A DNA stretch of 64,000 bases from Bacteroidales bacterium (GTDB taxonomy: Bacteria; Bacteroidota; Bacteroidia; Bacteroidales; UBA932), in NCBI GenBank assembly GCA_017415715.1, contig JAFQFD010000004.1, positions 1-64,000 on the forward strand, given 5' to 3'. Made by a program: the position numbers and the translations under genes. This document shows positions 50,205-60,227 of the stretch, in pieces. The notes beneath the pieces are model-generated. The model was not told where the DNA came from, did not search any database, and worked only from the letters and a program-made list of their open reading frames with translations. Each line of letters opens with the position of its first letter. Within the stretch, counting starts at the first letter, position 1.

Positions 50205-53200
50205 TTACAACATCTTCAATATTTCATGCGCCCTGGCTATGCTGTCTACGTTTCTCACTATGATCCTGAGCCTTCCGTCAGGCTGCTTCACTTCGAAAAG
50301 CCTTGCATTCTTGTTGACGTTCTCAAGCACTTTCGAGAAACGGGCTGACCTGTAATACTGAGAGAGAGGATTGGAGATGAAGAAGGCGATCATGACTCCA
50401 TTCTTTATGATTATCTTCTCAAAGCCAAGCTTCTTGCCCAACTGCCTGATCCTGACTATGTCAAACAGTCTTTCCAGCTCCATAGGCATCTTGCCGAAAC
50501 GGTCTGTCAGCCTGTTTCTCATGCTGACAAGTTCCTTCTCGGAAGTGAGAGAGTCAAGTTCCTTGTATATCCTGATTTTCTCTGCAGTCAGGTCTATGTA
50601 GCTGTCTGGTATGAGAGCGAGCTGGTCCGTCTCGATAGTACAATCTGAAATGAATGACTCAGCAGTGCTCTTTGTGGTGATGCCTGTCTCTACACCAAGC
50701 TCCTCCATTGCCTCGGCAAGTATCTTCTGATATGTCTCGAAGCCCATGTCGGTTATGAATCCGCTCTGTTCCGCACCGAGCAGGTTTCCTGCTCCGCGGA
50801 TGTCAAGGTCCTGCATGGCTATGTTGAAGCCGCTGCCCAGGTCCGAGAAGGACTCTATGGCCTTGAGGCGGCGGCGGGCATCTTCTGTGATGGACACCAG
50901 CGGCGGAACTATGAGGTAGCAGAAGGCGCGACGGTTGGAGCGTCCTACGCGGCCGCGAAGCTGGTGCAGGTCGCTCAGGCCGATGTTCTGCGCCTGGTTT
51001 ATTATTATGGTATTGGCATTAGGAATGTCAAGGCCGTTCTCGATGATCGTCGTGCAGAGAAGCATGTCATAGTCCCCTGCCATAAAGTCAAGTATCTTGT
51101 TTTCAAGCGCTTTAGCCTCCATCTGACCATGCGCCACGCATATCTTCATGTCAGGCACAAGCCTGTGCAGGATGTCGTGCACCGACTGAAGTTCCTCCAC
51201 CCTGTTGTGAACGAAGAACAGCTGTCCGCCTCTTCCAAGCTCATAATTGATGATCTGCTTTATCTCGTCATGGTCGAAAAGCATGATTTCCGTCTGGACA
51301 GGGATCCTGTTAGGCGGAGGAGTATTTATGATGGAAAGGTCGCGGGCTCCCAGAAGCGAGAACTGGAGCGTTCTCGGGATCGGAGTGGCCGTAAGGGTAA
51401 GAGTGTCCACCGAGGCCTTGAGCTGACGGAGCTTCTCCTTGGCCCCTACTCCGAACTTCTGTTCCTCGTCGATGATGAGAAGTCCGAGGTCCTTGAATTC
51501 AAATCCCTTTCCTATGAGCTTATGAGTACCTATGACTATGTCGAGCGTGCCTGCCTTGAGCCTGTTCTTTATGTCGGTTATTTCCTTTGCAGTCCTCAGA
51601 CGGCTTACATAATCTATATTGCAAGGGAAGTCCTTCAGACGGCTCAAGAATGTCTTGTAATGCTGCAGGGCGAGGATGGTTGTAGGAACAAGGACAGCAA
51701 CCTGCTTGCTGTCCGCAACCGCCTTGAATGCAGCGCGGACGGCGACTTCAGTCTTGCCGAAGCCCACATCGCCGCAGACAAGCCTGTCCATAGGGCAGTC
51801 GTCCTCCATGTCGCGCTTGACGGCCTGTACTGCCTTTTCCTGGTCCGGAGTGTCCTCATACATGAATGAAGATTCCAGCTCCTGCTGGAGATATGTATCG
51901 GCCGAAAACGCAAATCCTTTTGAACTCTTGCGCTTCGCATATAGCTGGATAAGATCCTTCGCTATGTCCTTTACCTTCGATTTAGTGCTGGCCTTCAGGC
52001 TCTGCCATACCTTCGATCCGATCTTATGGATCTTCGGAGGCTCGGAGTCCTTTGACTTATACCTGGATATCTTGTGAAGCGCGTGTACAGAAACGAAGAC
52101 GACATCGTTGTCCTTGTAGACAAGTTTCACCACCTCATGCATCCTTTCCTTGTCGTCCTTCATGCGCACAAGGCCGCCGAATATTCCCACTCCATAATCT
52201 ATATGGACAATATAATCCCCTATTGAGAATGACGTAAGGTCGTTTATGGTCAGCTGCTCGCTCTTCTCCACTGTACGGCGGAGGCTCACACGATGGAATC
52301 TGTCGAATATTTCATGGTCGCTGTAGCAGCATACCTTGTCGTCATGGTCTATGAATCCGTTGTGTATGTTGCAATGCGGAATGAATTCGGGCATTATGCC
52401 GGAATTCTGCATAAGGATGGACTTCAACCTGTCCAGCTGGGACTGCTTTTCACCATATATCCTGACACGATATCCTTCCTCCAGGCGCTTGCGGATGTCT
52501 TCGGTGAGAAGTTCGAAGTTCTTGTTGAATACCGGCTGGGGCGCTATGTTGAAGCGCACCGCATCCTCTCCCTGACGGGACAGGGGCACTTCCATGTATA
52601 TCCTGGTAAAACGCTCCAGAAGCGGATAGAAGGCCTGATCCTTATACATGTCCGACGAATCGAGCCATATGAGAGATGACGACGGAAGAATGTCTGCAAT
52701 CTGCACCAATGTCTCGCTCTCTTCGTCCCCTCCGGCCAGGTCCGGATATATTTCAGCAGACACTACCTTCTCCTTTGAAAGCTGGGTGTTGCAGTCGAAT
52801 ATGTTTATGGTCTCTATCTCATCTCCGAAGAACGATATTCTGAACGGATCGTTATATGAATATGAGAATATGTCCACTATGGCTCCCCTGACGGCGAACT
52901 GTCCCGGCTCGGAAACAAAATCCACCCTTTCGAATCCGTTGCTGAAGAGAGACTCGACTATATCATCATGGCTTATTTCGTCCCCGACCGAAAACTTCAT
53001 CAGGGATTCGCGGATCTTCGAAGCAGTCGGCACTCCTTCTGCGAAAGCTGAAGGATATGTGACGATGACCAGCTTGCCTTCCTTATAATCTATTATCTTT
53101 CCTATTGCTGATGTCCTCTGGACTCCGAGAGAGGCCTTGTAGTTGCTCTTTTCGAGCCTGCGGCCGGAATCAGGAAGGAAGAAGACGCAGTCTCCTTCCA

Positions 53201-53402
53201 TTAGATTATATAAGTCTACGGAACAATATTCCGCAGTCTCCCTGTCGGGAAGGACGATGACCTGCACGCCATCATAGTCCAGCTGAGATACGGCAAACCA
53301 TCTGGCGGAAAGGAAGAGCCCGGAGCAGAAAATCTCGGATCCGGACGATGCGCTCTCCAGCTTTCGGGCTATGGCGTTTATGGATTTTGAACTTATTAAC
53401 AT
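50205..53402 (-). CDS. mfd: Transcription-repair coupling factor Mfd
   Basis: The 1065-aa protein is slightly shorter than E. coli Mfd (1148). It shows the UvrB-like N-terminal module, the RNA-polymerase-interaction domain (IGDYIVHIDYGVGIFGGL) and a RecG-like translocase: CGDVGFGKTEVAVRAAF, IIDEEQKFGV, TLTATPIPRTLQFSLLG and QLRGRVGRSNRRAFCYL. The C-terminal regulatory domain ends the protein. It displaces stalled RNA polymerase and recruits UvrA. Divergent from ruvB across a 286-bp AT-rich gap. Confidence 0.97.
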   Translation of the reverse strand: MLISSKSINAIARKLESASSGSEIFCSGLFLSARWFAVSQLDYDGVQVIVLPDRETAEYCSVDLYNLMEGDCVFFLPDSGRRLEKSNYKASLGVQRTSAIGKIIDYKEGKLVIVTYPSAFAEGVPTASKIRESLMKFSVGDEISHDDIVESLFSNGFERVDFVSEPGQFAVRGAIVDIFSYSYNDPFRISFFGDEIETINIFDCNTQLSKEKVVSAEIYPDLAGGDEESETLVQIADILPSSSLIWLDSSDMYKDQAFYPLLERFTRIYMEVPLSRQGEDAVRFNIAPQPVFNKNFELLTEDIRKRLEEGYRVRIYGEKQSQLDRLKSILMQNSGIMPEFIPHCNIHNGFIDHDDKVCCYSDHEIFDRFHRVSLRRTVEKSEQLTINDLTSFSIGDYIVHIDYGVGIFGGLVRMKDDKERMHEVVKLVYKDNDVVFVSVHALHKISRYKSKDSEPPKIHKIGSKVWQSLKASTKSKVKDIAKDLIQLYAKRKSSKGFAFSADTYLQQELESSFMYEDTPDQEKAVQAVKRDMEDDCPMDRLVCGDVGFGKTEVAVRAAFKAVADSKQVAVLVPTTILALQHYKTFLSRLKDFPCNIDYVSRLRTAKEITDIKNRLKAGTLDIVIGTHKLIGKGFEFKDLGLLIIDEEQKFGVGAKEKLRQLKASVDTLTLTATPIPRTLQFSLLGARDLSIINTPPPNRIPVQTEIMLFDHDEIKQIINYELGRGGQLFFVHNRVEELQSVHDILHRLVPDMKICVAHGQMEAKALENKILDFMAGDYDMLLCTTIIENGLDIPNANTIIINQAQNIGLSDLHQLRGRVGRSNRRAFCYLIVPPLVSITEDARRRLKAIESFSDLGSGFNIAMQDLDIRGAGNLLGAEQSGFITDMGFETYQKILAEAMEELGVETGITTKSTAESFISDCTIETDQLALIPDSYIDLTAEKIRIYKELDSLTSEKELVSMRNRLTDRFGKMPMELERLFDIVRIRQLGKKLGFEKIIIKNGVMIAFFISNPLSQYYRSARFSKVLENVNKNARLFEVKQPDGRLRIIVRNVDSIARAHEILKML

Positions 53403-53661
53403 TTAGCCTTGTTTTCGGTTGAAAACCTGTTCATAACCCTGTTGATAAAGACTGAAAACTAAATTGGCGAAAGATTTTTTTCCGTATATAACGGCACTTG
53501 AAATTTATTTCAAAATTTTTCATCAACTTTTTTCCAAGAACTTCACAGCAGGCTTTTCAACAGATAAGAACATTATAACTACCTGACAGTCAACGTTGAT
53601 TTGTGGTTATCAACATATCAACAGGGAAATAATCAAAATCATTCTTTTAAATAAATATATC
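53403..53661. other. AT-rich divergent gap with DnaA-box-like sites, candidate origin
   Basis: Between mfd (minus) and ruvB (plus), this gap contains TTATCAACA at 53607-53615 and its complement TGTTGATAA at 53440-53448, plus ATATCAACA (53615) and TTTTCAACA (53554), each one or two mismatches from TTATCCACA. Long A/T tracts (GATTTTTTTCC, AAATTTATTTCAAAATTTTT) could serve as an unwinding element. Genes on both sides point away from it. No gene is present. Confidence 0.4.
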
Positions 53662-53669
53662 TATATTTG
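53662..53669 (+). promoter_or_regulatory. -7 promoter element for ruvB
   Basis: TATATTTG (TAnnTTTG), 19 bp upstream of the ATG at 53689. Confidence 0.5.
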
Positions 53670-53688
53670 TATATAATTTGATTTGACT

Positions 53689-54717
53689 ATGACCACAGAC
53701 TTCGATCCGCACAATGTCAACGAAGGCAAAGATAAGGATTTCGACGGAATTATCCGTCCGCAGGAGCTCCAAGATTTCACAGGCCAGGACAAGATAGTAG
53801 CCAACCTCAAGATTTTCGTCGCTGCGGCGAAGATGAGGGGCGAAGCTCTCGACCACTGCCTGTTTCACGGCCCTCCAGGCCTCGGAAAGACCACGCTGGC
53901 ACATATCATCGCCAACGAGCTCGGAGTGAACATGAAGGTCACTTCCGGCCCGATTCTGGACAAGCCGGGCGATCTGGCGGGACTTCTGACATCCCTGGAG
54001 GAAGGCGATGTCCTTTTCATAGATGAGATACACAGACTCTCCCCTGTCGTCGAGGAATATCTTTACTCGGCGATGGAAGACTTTGTCATAGATATAATGA
54101 TAGATAAAGGTCCGGGAGCACGTTCTGTGCGCATTTCGCTTAATCCGTTCACGCTCGTGGGAGCGACCACCCGCAGCGGTCTGCTCACTTCCCCGCTCCG
54201 CGCCCGTTTCGGCATCACGTGCGCGATGGAATATTATGACACTCCTACCCTTGTAAACATTGTGAAAAGAAGCGCTAATATATTAAAGGTATCCATAGAG
54301 CAGGATGCGGCATACGAAATAGCGCTCCGCAGCCGCGGCACTCCGCGTATCGCGAACTCGCTCCTGCGTCGCGTCCGCGACTTCGCCCAGGTGATGGGCA
54401 GCGGAAGCATCGACCTTGCCATAGCAAGGTATGCTCTTGACGCTCTTAATATAGATAAGCGCGGACTTGACGCTATAGACAACAAGATCCTCAAGACAAT
54501 CATCACCAAGTTCAAGGGAGGTCCGGTGGGAGCCAACACCATAGCGACAGCCGTGGGCGAAGATCAGGGTACTCTCGAGGAGGTTTATGAGCCGTTCCTC
54601 ATCAAGGAAGGATTCATCATGAGGACACCTCGCGGAAGAGAGGCCACCGAGCTCGCATACCGTCATCTGGGACTGGAGAGAGGTAATATTAATATGGATG
54701 ATCCATCATTGTTTTAA
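53689..54717 (+). CDS. ruvB: Holliday junction branch migration ATPase RuvB
   Basis: ATG 53689 gives 342 aa ([13 protein letters not shown]); an in-frame TTG two codons earlier is less likely. Walker A is [12 protein letters not shown], Walker B is [12 protein letters not shown], sensor 1 is GATTRSGLL and the arginine finger region is SPLRARFG. The winged-helix C-terminus has [16 protein letters not shown] and [13 protein letters not shown]. It drives branch migration with RuvA, encoded 7.7 kb away on the opposite strand. Confidence 0.98.
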   Translation: MTTDFDPHNVNEGKDKDFDGIIRPQELQDFTGQDKIVANLKIFVAAAKMRGEALDHCLFHGPPGLGKTTLAHIIANELGVNMKVTSGPILDKPGDLAGLLTSLEEGDVLFIDEIHRLSPVVEEYLYSAMEDFVIDIMIDKGPGARSVRISLNPFTLVGATTRSGLLTSPLRARFGITCAMEYYDTPTLVNIVKRSANILKVSIEQDAAYEIALRSRGTPRIANSLLRRVRDFAQVMGSGSIDLAIARYALDALNIDKRGLDAIDNKILKTIITKFKGGPVGANTIATAVGEDQGTLEEVYEPFLIKEGFIMRTPRGREATELAYRHLGLERGNINMDDPSLF

Positions 54718-54741
54718 CTTAACCTATCATAAATAATAGGT

Positions 54742-54776
54742 AATAGGGCGATTTAGTTGGTAAATCGCCCTATTTT
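54742..54776 (+). terminator. Intrinsic terminator after ruvB
   Basis: AATAGGGCGATTTA pairs with TAAATCGCCCTATT around GTTGG, followed by TTCG. It separates ruvB from sdhA. Confidence 0.85.
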
Positions 54777-54779
54777 CGT

Positions 54780-54787
54780 TAAACTTG
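54780..54787 (+). promoter_or_regulatory. Probable -7 element for sdhAB
   Basis: TAAACTTG differs from TAnnTTTG at one base, 29 bp upstream of the sdhA ATG and just after the ruvB terminator. Confidence 0.35.
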
Positions 54788-54816
54788 TGCCGAAATTTCA
54801 CTAACACTCTATAAAA

Positions 54817-56763
54817 ATGGCCGAAAAACTTATTTCTAAGATTCCTGAGGGACCTTTGTCAGAGAAATGGACAAAGCACAAATCTCAGATCCGTGTTGTC
54901 AGCCCTGGCAACAAAAGAAAAATGGAAGTCATTGTGGTAGGAACCGGTCTCGGCGGAGCATCTGCAGCTGCTTCGCTCGGAGAGCTTGGCTACAATGTGA
55001 AGGTGTTCTGCATCAGCGACTCACCTCGTCGTGCTCACTCTATCGCAGCACAGGGTGGTATCAATGCAGCTAAGAACTACCAGAACGACAACGACTCTGT
55101 CTATCGTCTCTTCTACGACACAATCAAGGGAGGAGACTATCGTGCACGCGAGGCTAACGTCTATCGTCTTGCCGAGGTCAGCAACAACATCATTGACCAG
55201 TGCGTTGCACAGGGTGTTCCTTTTGCAAGGGAATACGGCGGACTTCTCGCCAACCGCTCTTTCGGAGGTGCGCAGGTTAGTCGTACCTTCTACGCCCGCG
55301 GTCAAACCGGACAGCAGCTCCTTCTCGGTGCATACGCTGCCCTGAACCGTCAGATTGCAGCCGGCACTGTAAAGAGCTACCCACGTTATGAGATGCTTGA
55401 TGTAGTCCTCATCAACGGTGAGGCAAAGGGTATCATCGCAAGAAACCTTGTAACAGGCAAGATCGAGAGATTCGGAGCACACGCTGTGGTTATCGCTACA
55501 GGTGGTTACGGAAACACTTACTTCCTCTCTACCAATGCAATGAACTCTAACGGTTCTGCAGCTTGGCAGTGCTACAAGAAGGGTGCTTTCTTCGCAAACC
55601 CTTGCTTCGCTCAGATCCACCCTACATGTATCCCTGTACACGGAGATCAGCAGTCAAAGCTTACTCTCATGTCAGAGTCTCTCCGTAACGACGGACGTAT
55701 CTGGGTGCCAAAGAGCATGGAGGACGTAAAGGCTCTCCGCGCAGGTACAAAGAAGCCTTCAGACATCGCTGAAGAAGATCGCGACTACTATCTCGAGCGT
55801 CGCTACCCTGCTTTCGGTAACCTCGTTCCACGTGACGTTGCTTCACGTGCAGCAAAGGAGCGTTGCGACGCAGGTTATGGTGTGAACAACACAGGTCTTG
55901 CAGTATTCCTTGATTTCAAGACAGCTATCGAGCGTCTTGGCGAGGATGTGATCAGAGCAAGATACGGTAACCTCTTCCAGATGTATGAGAAGATCACTGA
56001 CGTGAACCCATATAAGGAGCCTATGATGATCTATCCTGCAATCCACTACACTATGGGTGGTATCTGGGTAGACTACAACCTCCAGACAACAGTTCCTGGT
56101 CTCTACGCTATCGGTGAGGCCAACTTCTCTGACCACGGTGGAAACCGTCTCGGCGCATCTGCCCTCATGCAGGGTCTTGCTGACGGTTACTTCATCCTCC
56201 CTTACACTATCGGCGATTATCTCGCAGGCAAGTTCAAGGAGCCTAAGACTGACATCAACGCACCTGAGTTTGCTGAGGCTGAGAAGGCTGTTACCGACAA
56301 GATCGAGAAGCTTTTCGCTGTCAAGGGTAAGAGATCTGTTGATTCATACCACAAGGAACTCGGTCACATCATGTGGGAGTATGTAGGTATGGCACGTAAC
56401 GAGGCTGGTCTTAAGAAGGCTATCGAGCTTATCCAGGCTCTCAAGAAGGATTTCTGGAAGAACGTATTCGTGGCTGGTGAGAACGGTGAGTTCAACCAGG
56501 AGCTCGAGAAGGCTCTCCGCCTCGTTGACTTCTTCGAAATCGGTGAGCTCATGGCTCGCGACGCTCTCAACAGAAACGAGTCTTGCGGAGGTCACTTCCG
56601 TGAGGAGATGCAGACTGAAGAGGGTGAGACCAAGCGTGACGACGAGAACTACATGTACGTTGCGGCTTGGGAGTACAAGGGTGAGGATGTTGAGCCAGAG
56701 CTCCACAAGGAACCACTTGTATATGAGAACATTAAGATAGCTACCAGAAACTATAAAGACTAA
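54817..56763 (+). CDS. sdhA: Succinate dehydrogenase/fumarate reductase flavoprotein subunit
   Basis: The 648-aa protein has the FAD dinucleotide fold [21 protein letters not shown], the flavinylation motif [18 protein letters not shown] (covalent FAD His), [20 protein letters not shown] with catalytic residues, [12 protein letters not shown] and [18 protein letters not shown]. In Bacteroides the complex reduces fumarate as an anaerobic electron sink. Codon use is strongly biased to CGT, GGT and other T-ending codons, unlike neighbours, suggesting very high expression. No cytochrome b (sdhC) gene precedes it: ruvB and its terminator lie directly upstream. Confidence 0.97.
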   Translation: MAEKLISKIPEGPLSEKWTKHKSQIRVVSPGNKRKMEVIVVGTGLGGASAAASLGELGYNVKVFCISDSPRRAHSIAAQGGINAAKNYQNDNDSVYRLFYDTIKGGDYRAREANVYRLAEVSNNIIDQCVAQGVPFAREYGGLLANRSFGGAQVSRTFYARGQTGQQLLLGAYAALNRQIAAGTVKSYPRYEMLDVVLINGEAKGIIARNLVTGKIERFGAHAVVIATGGYGNTYFLSTNAMNSNGSAAWQCYKKGAFFANPCFAQIHPTCIPVHGDQQSKLTLMSESLRNDGRIWVPKSMEDVKALRAGTKKPSDIAEEDRDYYLERRYPAFGNLVPRDVASRAAKERCDAGYGVNNTGLAVFLDFKTAIERLGEDVIRARYGNLFQMYEKITDVNPYKEPMMIYPAIHYTMGGIWVDYNLQTTVPGLYAIGEANFSDHGGNRLGASALMQGLADGYFILPYTIGDYLAGKFKEPKTDINAPEFAEAEKAVTDKIEKLFAVKGKRSVDSYHKELGHIMWEYVGMARNEAGLKKAIELIQALKKDFWKNVFVAGENGEFNQELEKALRLVDFFEIGELMARDALNRNESCGGHFREEMQTEEGETKRDDENYMYVAAWEYKGEDVEPELHKEPLVYENIKIATRNYKD

Positions 56764-56769
56764 TTAGAC

Positions 56770-57549
56770 ATGGATTTGACATTGAAAGTATGGCGTCAGA
56801 AAAACGCCAAGGCTCAAGGACATTTTGAGACCTACAAGGTTAAGAATATCTCCTCTGACAGTTCATTCCTCGAGATGCTCGATATCCTCAATGAGCAGCT
56901 TATTGCTGAGGGTGTAGATCCGGTAGCTGTCGAGAAGGGATGCAAGAGCAGCGGTCCGGTTTCATTCGACCACGACTGCCGCGAAGGTATCTGCGGTGCT
57001 TGCTCACTTTACATCAACGGCCGTGCACACGGACCAGACGATGAGGTGACAACATGCCAGCTTCATATGCGTAAGTTCAAGGATGGCGATACTATCACTA
57101 TCGAGCCTTGGAGAGCAAAGGGATTCCCTGTAATCAAGGACCTCGTTGTAGACCGTCAGGCTTATGACAAGATCCTCCAGGCAGGCGGATACGTATCAGT
57201 AAGAACAGGTGGTGTTCCGGACGGAAACGCTATTCCTATTCCTTACGAGCAGGCTGAGGAGAGCATGGACGGTGCAGCATGTATCGGTTGCGGTGCATGT
57301 GCAGCTACATGTAAGAACGGTTCGGCTATGCTTTTCGTTGCAGCTCGCGTAAGCTCGCTCGCACTTCTCCCACAGGGAAAGGTAGAGGGAGCAAAGCGTG
57401 CAAAGGCTATGGTTGCAAAGATGGACGAGCTCGGATTCGGTGCTTGTACCAACACCAAGGCTTGTGAGATGGAGTGCCCTAAGCACATCACAGTAACTCA
57501 CATCGCGCGTCTCAACCGCGAATTCCTCGCTGCAAAGCTTCAGGACTAA
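56770..57549 (+). CDS. sdhB: Succinate dehydrogenase/fumarate reductase iron-sulfur subunit
   Basis: The 259-aa protein has the [2Fe-2S] ferredoxin domain ([20 protein letters not shown], then TTCQLHM) and C-terminal clusters [14 protein letters not shown] and [17 protein letters not shown] for the [4Fe-4S] and [3Fe-4S] centres. It passes electrons between SdhA and the membrane cytochrome. It begins 6 bp after sdhA and shares its high-expression codon bias. Followed by a terminator. Confidence 0.97.
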   Translation: MDLTLKVWRQKNAKAQGHFETYKVKNISSDSSFLEMLDILNEQLIAEGVDPVAVEKGCKSSGPVSFDHDCREGICGACSLYINGRAHGPDDEVTTCQLHMRKFKDGDTITIEPWRAKGFPVIKDLVVDRQAYDKILQAGGYVSVRTGGVPDGNAIPIPYEQAEESMDGAACIGCGACAATCKNGSAMLFVAARVSSLALLPQGKVEGAKRAKAMVAKMDELGFGACTNTKACEMECPKHITVTHIARLNREFLAAKLQD

Positions 57550-57570
57550 TATCTTGAATAATAAATAATT

Positions 57571-57604
57571 AAGGTGGTCATTCAATCGAGTGACCACCTT
57601 TTTT
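57571..57604 (+). terminator. Intrinsic terminator after sdhB
   Basis: AAGGTGGTCA pairs with TGACCACCTT with a 10-nt loop, then TTTT. Confidence 0.9.
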
Positions 57605-57612
57605 ATGTGATA

Positions 57613-57715
57613 TTTCATAGATAGTTGATTCCGTTGACCCCCGGCCCGCACCTGCGGTGCTTACCCACCCCCTAGCCGTGGGTGGCACGTCAACTCCATC
57701 AATCTATCTATGAAA
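57613..57715. repeat. Long-armed inverted-repeat element, copy 2
   Basis: Left arm 57613-57638 (TTTCATAGATAGTTGAT, tcc, GTTGAC) pairs with right arm 57689-57715 with one bulge and a 3x3 internal loop. The core has hairpin GCAC-CTGCG-GTGC (57648-57660) and hairpin CCACCCCCTAGCCGTGGGTGG, then CACG. It lies between converging sdhB and hflX. Confidence 0.8.
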
Positions 57716-57720
57716 AATAA

Positions 57721-58911
57721 TTACCATAAGAAATTATCGAATGGATAGCGGCCTGCGTGGATTTCTGCTACCATTTTGTAGAGGTCTCCCCTGAGCTTGT
57801 CTATGCCGATCTTTTCTCTTGCCGATATGAATATGCATGGAGTGTTTTCCTTGGCTATCCAGCTGTTCTTGAACTCCTCGAGAGTATAGTTTATCTGCTT
57901 CTTAGGCTCAAGCGAGAACTCATCGTACTCCTCATATCTGTATGCATCTATCTTATTGAATACCACAAATATAGGCTTATCTATAGCCTTTATATCCTTA
58001 AGAGTCTCCTCTACTACCCTGATATGATCCTCAAAGTTCGGATGTGATATGTCTACCACATGCATGAGAATGTCCGCCTCGCGCACCTCGTCCAGCGTAC
58101 TCTTGAAGGCCTCCACCAACTGATGAGGCAGCTTTCTGATGAAACCTACCGTGTCACTGAGGAGGAACGGCACATTTTCAATCACCACCTTCCTTACTGT
58201 AGTATCAAGCGTAGCAAAAAGCTTGTTTTCTGCGAAAACGTCGCTTTTAGCGAGTAAATTCATCAAAGTACTCTTGCCTATGTTAGTATATCCTACAAGT
58301 GAAATACGGACAAGAGAACCGCGGTTTCCGCGCTGTGAAGCCATCTGCTTGTCCACCTTCTTGAGCTGCTCCTTCAGCTTTGAAATCTTGTCCTGGATGA
58401 TTCGGCGGTCCGTCTCGATCTGGGTCTCTCCCGGACCCCTCATTCCAATACCTCCCTTCTGTCTTTCAAGGTGCGTCCACATCCTGGTAAGGCGTGGGAG
58501 AAGATATTGATACTGAGCAAGTTCCACCTGCATCTTCGCATATGCTGTCTTTGCCCTCTGAGCGAAGATGTCGAGGATAAGATTAGTTCTGTCGAGAATA
58601 CGGATATTAAGCTCTCTTTCTATGTTTCTGAGCTGGGTTGGAGACAGTTCGTCATCGAAGATCACAACCTCGATTTCGTTTTCTTCTATGTATTCTCTTA
58701 TCTCCTGAAGCTTACCGCTTCTGATGTAAGTCCTTGAATCCGGACGGTCTACTTTCTGTATAAATTTCTTGACGCCGATGGCTCCCGCAGTCTCTGCGAG
58801 AAACTCAAGTTCATCAAGATATTCCATCACCTGGCGTTCGTCATCGTTCTGCTTTATGACTCCGACGAACACTGCTTTTTCCTGGTGCTGTGCTTCTGTT
58901 ATTTTTGCCAT
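57721..58911 (-). CDS. hflX: Ribosome-associated GTPase HflX
   Basis: The 396-aa protein has the N-terminal HflX domain (ELSPTQLRNIERELNIRILDRTNLILDIFAQRA), then KGGIGMRGPGETQIETDRR, the glycine-rich linker. G1 is VGYTNIGKSTLMNLL, G3 is DTVGFIRKLPHQLVEAF and G4 is VFNKIDAY. It splits or rescues stalled ribosomes under stress. The stop codon lies 6 bp from the long-armed repeat element. Confidence 0.96.
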   Translation of the reverse strand: MAKITEAQHQEKAVFVGVIKQNDDERQVMEYLDELEFLAETAGAIGVKKFIQKVDRPDSRTYIRSGKLQEIREYIEENEIEVVIFDDELSPTQLRNIERELNIRILDRTNLILDIFAQRAKTAYAKMQVELAQYQYLLPRLTRMWTHLERQKGGIGMRGPGETQIETDRRIIQDKISKLKEQLKKVDKQMASQRGNRGSLVRISLVGYTNIGKSTLMNLLAKSDVFAENKLFATLDTTVRKVVIENVPFLLSDTVGFIRKLPHQLVEAFKSTLDEVREADILMHVVDISHPNFEDHIRVVEETLKDIKAIDKPIFVVFNKIDAYRYEEYDEFSLEPKKQINYTLEEFKNSWIAKENTPCIFISAREKIGIDKLRGDLYKMVAEIHAGRYPFDNFLW

Positions 58912-58955
58912 TATTTTATAATTAGATCCTTCACTTTGTTCAGGATTACGTAATA

Positions 58956-58989
58956 AATAAGTCCGGTCAAGAGTATTATCGGACTTATT
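58956..58989 (-). terminator. Intrinsic terminator after tonB
   Basis: AATAAGTCCG pairs with CGGACTTATT; on the minus strand it is followed by TATTACG. It separates tonB from hflX. Confidence 0.7.
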
Positions 58990-59010
58990 AAATATTTGTT
59001 ATTCAGATAA

Positions 59011-59700
59011 TTATCTAAGCTGGAAGATAACTGGGAAGGTGTAGGTTACAGGAACCGCGCGGTCTCTCTGCTTTCCTGGCTTCCACTTTGGAGACATTGA
59101 TACTACGCGAACTGCCTCCTTGTCAAGTGATGGGTCAACACCACGGAGAACCTTTACCTTGGTAACTGATCCGTCCTTCTCTACTGTGAACTGGAGGGTT
59201 ACACGACCCTGAACACCGTTTTCCTTTGCAATCTCAGGATAAACGAGTCTTGAGTTCACCCACTTTGAGAACTGGTTTGCATCACCACCCTGGAATGAAG
59301 GCTTCTCCTCTACGAGCTGGAACGGAATCGCCTCTTCTTCAACGACTTCCTCCTCTACTTCTACGTAGTCCATGATCTCTACTCCGAGGCTTGCGTCATC
59401 CTCAAGGTTCATAAACATGTCGTCCTCGATCTCGATCTCGTCGTCCACGATGTCGATCTGGTCTGAAAGAACTGGAATCTTTGGTGCTGCTGGTGGTGGC
59501 GGAGGTGTCTCCATCTGAGTTGAGATCATTTCCTCCTCTATGAGTACTTCAGTGTTGTCCTCAAGAACAGCAGTCTCAGTTTCTGTTGATGTCCACTCGA
59601 ATGCAAAAAGTGTGATTGCAAGAGATACGACAAGTCCGATTTCAACAAAAAGCAGCTTCTTGTTCTCCAAGTTAGCTTTTTCTGACTTTTTAATTTCCAT
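59011..59700 (-). CDS. tonB: TonB-family energy transducer
   Basis: The 229-aa protein has one membrane helix (LLFVEIGLVVSLAITLFAFEW). A periplasmic spacer is short in proline (PPPPPAAP) but very acidic (~70-135). The C-terminal TonB domain contains NSRLVYPEIAKENGVQGRVTLQFTVEKDGSV and SPKWKPGKQRDRAVPVTYTFPV. It couples the proton motive force through ExbBD to outer-membrane receptors; no exbB/exbD is adjacent. Monocistronic by its flanking terminator. Confidence 0.92.
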   Translation of the reverse strand: MEIKKSEKANLENKKLLFVEIGLVVSLAITLFAFEWTSTETETAVLEDNTEVLIEEEMISTQMETPPPPPAAPKIPVLSDQIDIVDDEIEIEDDMFMNLEDDASLGVEIMDYVEVEEEVVEEEAIPFQLVEEKPSFQGGDANQFSKWVNSRLVYPEIAKENGVQGRVTLQFTVEKDGSVTKVKVLRGVDPSLDKEAVRVVSMSPKWKPGKQRDRAVPVTYTFPVIFQLR

Positions 59701-59782
59701 ATCTGTTTATGTTTTTATATTCTCATTTTGCCCGGTAAAGTTAGAAATTATATTTTTTATTTCAAACTTTTTATACAATTTG

Positions 59783-59790
59783 TAGATTTG
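59783..59790 (+). promoter_or_regulatory. -7 promoter element for ybeY-mnmG
   Basis: TAGATTTG (TAnnTTTG), 16 bp upstream of the ybeY ATG. Confidence 0.5.
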
Positions 59791-59806
59791 CATAAAATTT
59801 CAATTT

Positions 59807-60226
59807 ATGATATCATATTATTTCGAGGACACTGATTTTATCTTTAAAGGAAAGACTCTGACCAATCGCTGGCTTCGTCTGGTTGCCGAGAGCGAGATCC
59901 GCAGGATAGGGGACATCTCCATTATTTTCTGTTCGGACAATTATATTCTTGATGTAAACCAGAGATTTCTTCAGCACGATTATTTCACTGATATCATAAC
60001 TTTCGATTACTGTGAAGGGGAGAAGCTGTCTGGTGATCTCTTCATCAGCGTAGACTCAGTCCGCGAGAATGCTCTCGAATATGGCACAGAATTCAAGGAC
60101 GAGCTCAACAGGGTCATCGTTCATGGTATCCTTCACCTTATAGGATATGACGACCATTGCGAGGAGGATATCGCCCAGATGAGAAGCAAAGAGAATTATT
60201 ATCTTTCTTTAAGAGAACTCTTGTAG
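59807..60226 (+). CDS. ybeY: Endoribonuclease YbeY
   Basis: The 139-aa protein has the zinc site H-x3-H-x5-H-like block [20 protein letters not shown], with ITFDY upstream. It acts in 16S rRNA 3'-end maturation and ribosome quality control. Its stop is 1 bp before the mnmG start, so the two are cotranscribed. Confidence 0.93.
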   Translation: MISYYFEDTDFIFKGKTLTNRWLRLVAESEIRRIGDISIIFCSDNYILDVNQRFLQHDYFTDIITFDYCEGEKLSGDLFISVDSVRENALEYGTEFKDELNRVIVHGILHLIGYDDHCEEDIAQMRSKENYYLSLRELL

Positions 60227-60227
60227 C

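Noticed and set aside
55825..55838. Third parS site in sdhA (GTTCCACGTGAC)
   Set aside because: Only the left half and centre match; the right half (GGAAC) is absent.
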